Part shown: piece by piece, positions 7,002-11,578 of the stretch
Layout: each line of letters starts with the position of its first letter
Position numbering within the stretch: position 1 is the first letter of the stretch
Assembly (NCBI GenBank): GCA_902984215.1
Contig: CADWAF010004579.1
Location: 1-11,578, forward strand
DNA: 11,578 bases
Source: Willaertia magna
Lineage: Eukaryota > Heterolobosea > Eutetramitea > Acrasida > Naegleriidae
Direction of reading: 5' to 3'
Notes under the pieces: model-generated
Told to the model about the DNA's origin: nothing
Database searches by the model: none
The model's input: the letters and a program-made list of their open reading frames with translations, nothing else
Made by a program: the position numbers and the translations under genes

Positions 7002-9587
7002 TTATCTTTTATTATTATAATTTTCAATAATGTTCTTTTGTATTGTATTAGATTTTCTTTTTCTTTTTAAATTATTTTGTTCAAAAGAATTTTGTAATAT
7101 TAAAATTTCATTACTTAAATTACTTAAAAATGAATTATTATTTTCATTTTGTAATAAATTATTTTCATTTTGTGATAAATTATTTTCATTTTGTGATAAA
7201 TTATTTTCTTTTTGTAATAAATTATTTTCATTTTGTAATAAATTATTTTCATTTTGTGATAAATTATTTTCATTTTGTGATAAATTATTTTCATTTTGTG
7301 ATAAATTATTTATTTCATTATTTTGTAAATTATTATTTTCAAAAATAGATTCTATTTGTTCTTGTTTTTTTTCATATCTTTTATATTTATTTCGTAAAAA
7401 TATTTCAATATTTTCAATATCTAATGATTCATTAAATTTAAAATTATCTATTTTAACAATGTCATTTAGTTTTTTTTTTTTAATTTTTTTTTCTTTTGAC
7501 CATTCATATTTTTTTTTTAATCTTTTTTCTCCCCAAAAGGTAATTCCATCTTTGTAATAAATTATTTGAGCTAATTCTAATTTTCTTAAATCTCTAATTA
7601 ATAATTGATATGAACAACTTTTAAAATTTATATTTGTTGTTTTTCCTCCTTTACTAATTATTCTATTTGCAGCAATAGCTTGAATGTGATGAGATTTTTC
7701 AAAACCTTGATTTTGAACATCTAATAATGATAATCCTTTAATTGATAAATTTTTAACTATTGTTGATAAATGTATTAATAAATGAATATATTTTGATTTA
7801 ACTGATCTATCAAAATATAAAATTAAATTATGAATAAAATATTTACATAAATTTTGTAATCTATCTATGTCATTTAATGTTAATTTTAAATTTTCTTTAT
7901 TTTCATTTTCTTTAAAATTATTAATATTTATTTCTACATTATTTTCATTATTTTCATCAATCCATTCTTCTTCTTCTTCTTCTTGTTCGTTATTATTTAA
8001 TGAATAAAATTGTTGTTTTTCTTTTGATCTAGTGGCATATATTTTTGTTTTTTTAAAATTATTATTTTGATAATTATTTTCTTCATCACTGTATAATTCA
8101 TCTTCAGATGATATATAATAGCAGTCTTCATTAAATAAATATTTATAATTTATATTTTCATCAATAGATTTATAACAAATATTAATAATTTCACGTAAAA
8201 TTAAAAATAGTTCTTCTAATTTAATTTTATAATTTTCATTAAATCCAAATAAAATAGTATCTAAATTAATTAAAATTTCATCACATATTGTACCTGGTAT
8301 CATTTGACATTTATGTCGTAATCTTTGTAAATTTTTATTGTAACCATTTAATAAATTTATTTGTTTTTTTGTTTTCCAATTAAAATTAGAATAAAATTTT
8401 CTAATATTTGTTAAAATTTTCTTTTCATTTTCTTCATTTGTGTCAGCAATATATGATAATAAATTTTCTACTAATCTCATTTTCATATGTAATAAACATG
8501 GATATATATCATTTGGTTTAAAAGGTAAATATGATGATTTAAACATAGTACTTAAATTTTCATTTAATTGATATAAATATTTAGCTTCACAATAGTTACA
8601 AAAATTATATTCAAACGTTTGTTTTACATTTTTTAAATCACTAACATAAATCATTTTAACTATTAAATTTTGATTATTATATTTAATTGTAAACTTATTA
8701 TCTAATATTTCTTTAATTTCATCATAAAAATAAGACATACTTTCTTCTATATTACTTTTTATTTCTTTTCCTTCAATAATAGAAACATAAAATTGTGATA
8801 AAGGACTTTGTGTTGGAAATATATCTTTTAAATTTAAAGGTACTATAACTATTCCTATTTGATTTTCACCATTTATATTTCTTCCATCTACTGACATTTT
8901 AAAATATAATTCATTACTATTTATATTTAAATGTCCATTTAACATTTTATATAACTTAATTATTGATTCAATAATTATTTTTATAGAACATTTATACATA
9001 ATTCCATTTTTTAATTCATATTTATTTACTTTATATTTATCATGACATTTTTTACTATAATAAATTCTTTTTTTAACTATAGTTTCTTTTTTAGGTAATA
9101 TATTATTTAAATTTAATTCTTTACGTAAATTATGATAATTTAAATCAGATAACATATGTAAATCTTTAGAATATAAAACATTTTCCGAATCAATTGTAAA
9201 TGAATTTTTGTAATGTTTTTTTAATATTTTATTATATTTTTTTAATTTCATAATTCTTTCAAAACATTTTGAAAATAATAAATGACTTTTTTTACAAGAT
9301 AATAAATAAAATGTTAAAATCAAATAAAAATCATGACCTCTAACTTCTAATAATTCTTTAATTGAATTCATAACATTATTTATTTCTTTTTTTCTTCTCC
9401 AATTAATATTTTTATTAATATCTGTACTTTTTATTGTTTCTGGTATTCTTCCATTATTTCTTATTAATTCTGTTTCGCCACATTTTTTACATTTTAAATT
9501 TAAATTATTACAAGTCCAACTTTTTTTAGGTTTAAATGGTTTATCATTAATTACAATTTCTTTCATACAATTACATTCTTGTGACAT
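7002..9587 (-). CDS. DDE-type transposase-like protein (RAG1/Transib-reminiscent), 861-residue core
   Basis: This intact frame uses ATG 9587 and TAA 7002-7004; the frame is also open upstream to 10172. The N-terminus has Cys 5, 7, 26, 33 and 36 (CNC...CNNLNLKCKKCGE), a likely zinc-binding module. The candidate catalytic core is MSVDGRNING (Asp 234), MIYVSDLKNV (Asp 317) followed by CNYC (330-333), then YPCLLHMKMRLVENLL and GFEKSHHIQAIAANR (Glu 630). An Asp after a beta strand, a second Asp just before a CxxC, a His-containing helix and a late Glu recall RAG1/Transib transposases and related protist and fungal RNase H-fold proteins; this is by eye only. Between them is an acidic patch (EQEEEEEEWIDENNENN), and the C-terminus has eight 7-residue repeats. 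A transposase would cut and join DNA in the nucleus. No terminal inverted repeats were found. Confidence 0.55.
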   Translation of the reverse strand: MSQECNCMKEIVINDKPFKPKKSWTCNNLNLKCKKCGETELIRNNGRIPETIKSTDINKNINWRRKKEINNVMNSIKELLEVRGHDFYLILTFYLLSCKKSHLLFSKCFERIMKLKKYNKILKKHYKNSFTIDSENVLYSKDLHMLSDLNYHNLRKELNLNNILPKKETIVKKRIYYSKKCHDKYKVNKYELKNGIMYKCSIKIIIESIIKLYKMLNGHLNINSNELYFKMSVDGRNINGENQIGIVIVPLNLKDIFPTQSPLSQFYVSIIEGKEIKSNIEESMSYFYDEIKEILDNKFTIKYNNQNLIVKMIYVSDLKNVKQTFEYNFCNYCEAKYLYQLNENLSTMFKSSYLPFKPNDIYPCLLHMKMRLVENLLSYIADTNEENEKKILTNIRKFYSNFNWKTKKQINLLNGYNKNLQRLRHKCQMIPGTICDEILINLDTILFGFNENYKIKLEELFLILREIINICYKSIDENINYKYLFNEDCYYISSEDELYSDEENNYQNNNFKKTKIYATRSKEKQQFYSLNNNEQEEEEEEWIDENNENNVEININNFKENENKENLKLTLNDIDRLQNLCKYFIHNLILYFDRSVKSKYIHLLIHLSTIVKNLSIKGLSLLDVQNQGFEKSHHIQAIAANRIISKGGKTTNINFKSCSYQLLIRDLRKLELAQIIYYKDGITFWGEKRLKKKYEWSKEKKIKKKKLNDIVKIDNFKFNESLDIENIEIFLRNKYKRYEKKQEQIESIFENNNLQNNEINNLSQNENNLSQNENNLSQNENNLLQNENNLLQKENNLSQNENNLSQNENNLLQNENNNSFLSNLSNEILILQNSFEQNNLKRKRKSNTIQKNIIENYNNKR
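7138..7309 (-). repeat. 21-bp tandem repeat encoding NNLSQNE heptads
   Basis: About eight copies of a 21-base unit code for NNLSQNE with variants NNLLQNE and NNLLQKE near the C-terminus of the transposase-like protein. Leu recurs every seven residues, a coiled-coil or leucine-zipper-like spacing, though the Asn content makes a stable coil doubtful. Opposite-strand frames through the repeat are open only because the unit length is a multiple of three. Confidence 0.8.
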
Positions 9588-10172
9588 ATTATTTAATAAA
9601 ATAGTTTTAGGCTTATTATTTATATTTTTATTTATTTCATTATTATTTATATTATTAATTAATTGTTCATCAATAATTGGATTTATTTCTTGTTCATTTA
9701 TTACAATTAAATTATCATTTATATTATTTTTAAAATTAAAAATTGTACTAAAATCTTCTTCATTTAAAAATTCATCATTAAACTGTTCTAAACCACTTAA
9801 TTCATTTTCATTATTTTGTAAATTATTTTGTATATTATTATTATTATTTTCTATATCTATTTGTGTTGTATCTATTTGTGTTGTATCTATTTGTGTTATA
9901 TCTATTTGTGTTGTATCTATTTGTGTTGTATCTATTTGTGTTGTATCTATTTGTGTTGTATCTATTTGTATTGTATCTATTTGTATTGTATCTATTTGTA
10001 TTGTATCTATTTGTATTGTATCTATTTGTGTATTGTTATTATTTGATAATGTTAAATTTAAATGATTATATAATTCTTTAAATTTATTATATTCATTATT
10101 TGTTATAAAAAAATCTAAAACCGAAATTATTAAACCAATAAAATTTATATAAATGTTTCTTCTTTTTTTTTT
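9588..10172 (-). other. In-frame N-terminal extension of the transposase-like protein
   Basis: Upstream of ATG 9587 the same frame stays open for 195 codons, up to a TAA at 10173-10175 that abuts a 12-A run. It contains no ATG. It reads like protein: a hydrophobic start (INFIGLIISVLDFFI), a [TQID] repeat, acidic ENELSGLEQFNDEFLNEEDF and Asn-rich sequence. Unlike the other starts, ATG 9587 has no A-run before it. I infer that translation begins at 10396 and enters this frame through the A-run, giving about 1,130 residues. Confidence 0.5.
9856..10030 (-). repeat. 15-bp tandem repeat encoding (T-T/I-Q-I-D)n
   Basis: Eleven complete 15-base units (9856-10020) and a partial twelfth (to 10030) read ACA-ACA-CAA-ATA-GAT on the minus strand. 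Four adjacent upstream units carry ATA for the second ACA, and one has ATA for the first. Every change preserves the frame, supporting translation. The five-residue period with a central Ile resembles, loosely, pentapeptide-repeat spacing. Confidence 0.85.
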
Positions 10173-10396
10173 TTATCTGAATTTTGTTGATCTTTAGAAC
10201 TAAAACATGAAATATGAAAATTATTTTTATAATTTTTTCTATATATCGGATTAAAATATAATTTTGTTTCACTTTTTTTAATATTAGACAATTTATGAAA
10301 GTATTCTTGTATTATTTCTTGAGCATCATAATATTTTTCATTATCTTTCAATATATAATTAATTTCGTATAAAGGTTTTAAATTATTTAATGACAT
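10145..10396 (-). CDS. 83-codon frame, probable first part of the transposase-like gene
   Basis: The frame runs from ATG 10396, behind AAAAAA, to TAA 10145-10147. The sequence is charged and helical (KDNEKYYDAQEIIQEYFHKL) then basic (YFNPIYRKNYKNNFHISCF) and ends SDKKKKEETFI. No family is recognised. It overlaps by 28 bases the open frame leading into the transposase-like core. Both frames pass through a 12-A run, where a -1 shift, or one extra A in the transcript or the true genome, would join them. It may instead be a separate small gene. The first reading is favoured by start context, strand and the exact placement of the frame opening. Confidence 0.5.
   Translation of the reverse strand: MSLNNLKPLYEINYILKDNEKYYDAQEIIQEYFHKLSNIKKSETKLYFNPIYRKNYKNNFHISCFSSKDQQNSDKKKKEETFI
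10163..10174 (-). other. A12 homopolymer: possible slippery site or frame error
   Basis: Twelve T on the + strand give twelve A in the sense strand of the gene, exactly where the 83-codon frame and the long frame overlap. Long A-runs are known sites of -1 ribosomal slippage and polymerase stuttering, and also of read errors. Which applies cannot be decided here. Confidence 0.45.
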
Positions 10397-10721
10397 TTTT
10401 TTGATATTTGTATTGCTTTAAAAAATAAAAAAAAACAATGTTTAAATGGGATAGTATTTTTTTTAATTTTTTTTTTTTCTAATTCAAAACATTCAACGAA
10501 TGAACACATCGTTGTTTCATTTTTGCTTTTTTGTATTGTAATGAAAGTCCTTATTGTTCTTTAATATTTATCCAGTTGACTACTGGATTCGATTTTTTGT
10601 AAGGAGTAATAAAATTTTAATTTTTTTCCAAAAGTTCCTGCAAGTCAAAATCAAGTCACTCGAGTAGATCCAAATAAAATTGAAATTCAGTACCAACACA
10701 ATTCCCCCATCATTAAAAAAA
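10397..10721. promoter_or_regulatory. Divergent intergenic region with two promoters
   Basis: These 325 bases separate two divergent starts, 10396 (-) and 10722 (+). They contain long T tracts (about 10456-10478), an inverted repeat CAACGA/TCGTTG (10494-10499 and 10509-10514), and a perfect hairpin ATCCAGT-TGACT-ACTGGAT (10570-10588). The + leader ends CATCATTAAAAAAA before the ATG; TCATTA there resembles a metazoan or trichomonad-type initiator but a single site proves nothing. No other gene is seen. Confidence 0.4.
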
Positions 10722-11498
10722 ATGTTCAAATTATCAACTGTATTATTATCTGTAATATTAGTGACACTTTTCTCTCTCACTTTCATCTCTGCAACTAACG
10801 ATCGTTATCCTAAACTTGGACCAGAACAATTAATTCAAGAAATTGCTAAACTTTATCAAGAATTAACTGGTAAATCATTATTAGAAGATAACATTGAAGA
10901 AGAAAGTGATAGTTTCGCACCAATCCCATATGAAGCAACCACTAACCTAAATGTCAGATCAGGACCAGGTACTAACTATCAAGTCATTAAAACTATCGCA
11001 CCTGGAACAAAATGTGATTATTATGGTGAAAATTCTAATGGTTGGTTCCATTTAGTTTGTCAAGGTGTAGGCGGTAGCGTTTGGGCATCTTCTTCTTATC
11101 TAAGACAAGTCAGCGGTAGCACTGGTGGTGGTAATACTGGAAGTAATGCTGGACAAATTGCAGCTAATTTCGCTCGTTCTAAAGTAGGTGGATGTTATAG
11201 TCAAGCACAAAGAATGGGTAATCCATGTTATGATTGTAGTTCATTAGTTTATTTAGCTTATAAACAAGCTGGAAAGAGTTTTCCAACTAATACAAGAGAA
11301 TACCCAGGAAATACTAGAGATGTCACTGGACAATCCTTGCAAGTCGGAGATGTTTTGTGGAAGAGTGGACATGTAGGAATGTATGTTGGAAATAATCAAG
11401 TTGTTAATGCTGAAAATCCAAATTCTGGAATTAAAATTAGAGATTTAGATTGGTATAAGAGATATATTGGTTTTACTAAAGTTTATAGAGCTAAATAA
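10722..11498 (+). CDS. Secreted SH3b + NlpC/P60 peptidoglycan hydrolase
   Basis: I start at ATG 10722, behind an A-run, giving 258 residues; the in-frame TTG 42 bases upstream would spoil the signal peptide. Residues 1-24 are a signal peptide (MFKLSTVLLSVILVTLFSLT, FISA). Residues 72-130 are a bacterial SH3 domain (NLNVRSGPGTNYQVIKTI, GWFHLVCQG, SSYLRQ). A Gly/Ser linker follows, then NlpC/P60 at 142-257 with catalytic Cys172 (YDCSSLVYLAYKQAG), His217 (KSGHVGMYVGN) and Asn229 as the third polar residue. NlpC/P60 enzymes are Cys peptidases that cut stem peptides of bacterial cell wall; SH3b binds the wall. The extra Cys at 98, 113, 158 and 169 could form disulfides in the secretory path. In a eukaryote this suggests a laterally acquired gene used on bacterial prey or competitors. 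All key residues are present, and it is the most GC-rich gene here. Confidence 0.9.
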   Translation: MFKLSTVLLSVILVTLFSLTFISATNDRYPKLGPEQLIQEIAKLYQELTGKSLLEDNIEEESDSFAPIPYEATTNLNVRSGPGTNYQVIKTIAPGTKCDYYGENSNGWFHLVCQGVGGSVWASSSYLRQVSGSTGGGNTGSNAGQIAANFARSKVGGCYSQAQRMGNPCYDCSSLVYLAYKQAGKSFPTNTREYPGNTRDVTGQSLQVGDVLWKSGHVGMYVGNNQVVNAENPNSGIKIRDLDWYKRYIGFTKVYRAK

Positions 11499-11544
11499 AG
11501 TATTACAATAATTCTTATAATTCAGTTTTAATACCGTTATAACG
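11494..11544 (+). terminator. 3' end of the hydrolase gene: AATAAA on the stop, and a palindrome
   Basis: AATAAA at 11494-11499 overlaps the stop codon TAA (11496-11498), a possible poly(A) signal. A perfect 10-base palindrome CGTTATAACG lies at 11535-11544. Nothing else is recognised up to the window edge. Confidence 0.3.
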
Positions 11545-11578
11545 TTGTAAATCCAAAATATTTAAATAACTCAACTGG

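Noticed and set aside
7030..7557. Plus-strand frames through the 21-bp repeat (Phe/Cys-rich proteins)
   Set aside because: They are antisense shadows of the NNLSQNE repeat; the unit length divisible by three keeps all frames open.
7002..9587. KDZ-type transposase, the class paired with TET/JBP in fungi
   Set aside because: I see no KDZ hallmark motifs; the Asp-CxxC-His-Glu order fits a RAG1/Transib-like layout better.
9856..10030. CRISPR array
   Set aside because: The units are contiguous with no unique spacers, and the frame is coding in a eukaryotic context.
9828..10081. Plus-strand Tyr/Leu/Cys repeat proteins
   Set aside because: They are shadows of the 15-bp TTQID repeat on the other strand; no start context and no flanking protein-like sequence.
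6652..10721. Terminal inverted repeats bounding the transposase-like gene
   Set aside because: I compared 6652-7001 with 10397-10721 by eye and found no convincing pair; short shared strings such as GATAGTAT are expected in AT-rich DNA. Element ends may lie elsewhere.
10680..10721. TTG start at 10680 for the NlpC/P60 gene
   Set aside because: ATG 10722 follows an A-run like the other starts and places a textbook signal peptide at the N-terminus; the extra 14 residues would bury it.

Overview
The window looks like nuclear DNA of an AT-rich, intron-poor microbial eukaryote. The genes are monocistronic on both strands and the code is standard. Most start codons sit directly behind an A-run, and AATAAA-type signals lie at or just after several stops. 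The products are ankyrin, TET/JBP-like oxygenase, vWA/cadherin-like/GPS surface-protein and secreted SH3b-NlpC/P60 types, with Asn-rich low complexity. This mix fits an amoeba, a heterolobosean, another free-living or anaerobic protist, or a very AT-rich fungus; the species cannot be named from the sequence. No rRNA, tRNA or CRISPR array was seen.

Layout. Positions 2-1075 (+) hold the 3' part of an ankyrin-repeat gene. Two small intact unrecognised genes follow, 1178-1849 (+) and 1882-2409 (-), converging 32 bp apart. About 2450-5640 (-) is a badly decayed gene for a large extracellular protein: acidic/Asn-rich linker, GAIN-like region with GPS motif, three cadherin-like or VCBS-like repeats, then a von Willebrand A domain, broken by many stops and frameshifts. 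Directly upstream on the same strand, 5650-6651 encodes a TET/JBP-type 2-oxoglutarate/Fe(II) oxygenase interrupted by one in-frame TAG. The spacer 6652-7001 carries three hairpins, two with an identical loop and differing but still paired stems.

Positions 7002-10396 (-) are a mobile-element-like gene. It has an 861-residue core with Cys-rich N-terminus and a D-D-E arrangement reminiscent of RAG1/Transib-type transposases. An in-frame extension contains a 15-bp repeat, and an 83-codon first part joins it in another frame through a run of 12 A. A 325-bp divergent intergenic region leads to a secreted SH3b + NlpC/P60 peptidoglycan hydrolase at 10722-11498 (+), probably of bacterial ancestry.

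The genes do not form a pathway. The window reads as an accessory, rearranging region: a mobile-type gene and small AT-rich orphans beside decaying surface-protein and oxygenase genes, and an intact antibacterial-type enzyme. GC content is patchy. The orphans and the transposase-like gene are much poorer in G+C (9-10 GC per 60 bases in lines I counted) than the ankyrin, vWA and NlpC genes (18-27 per 60).
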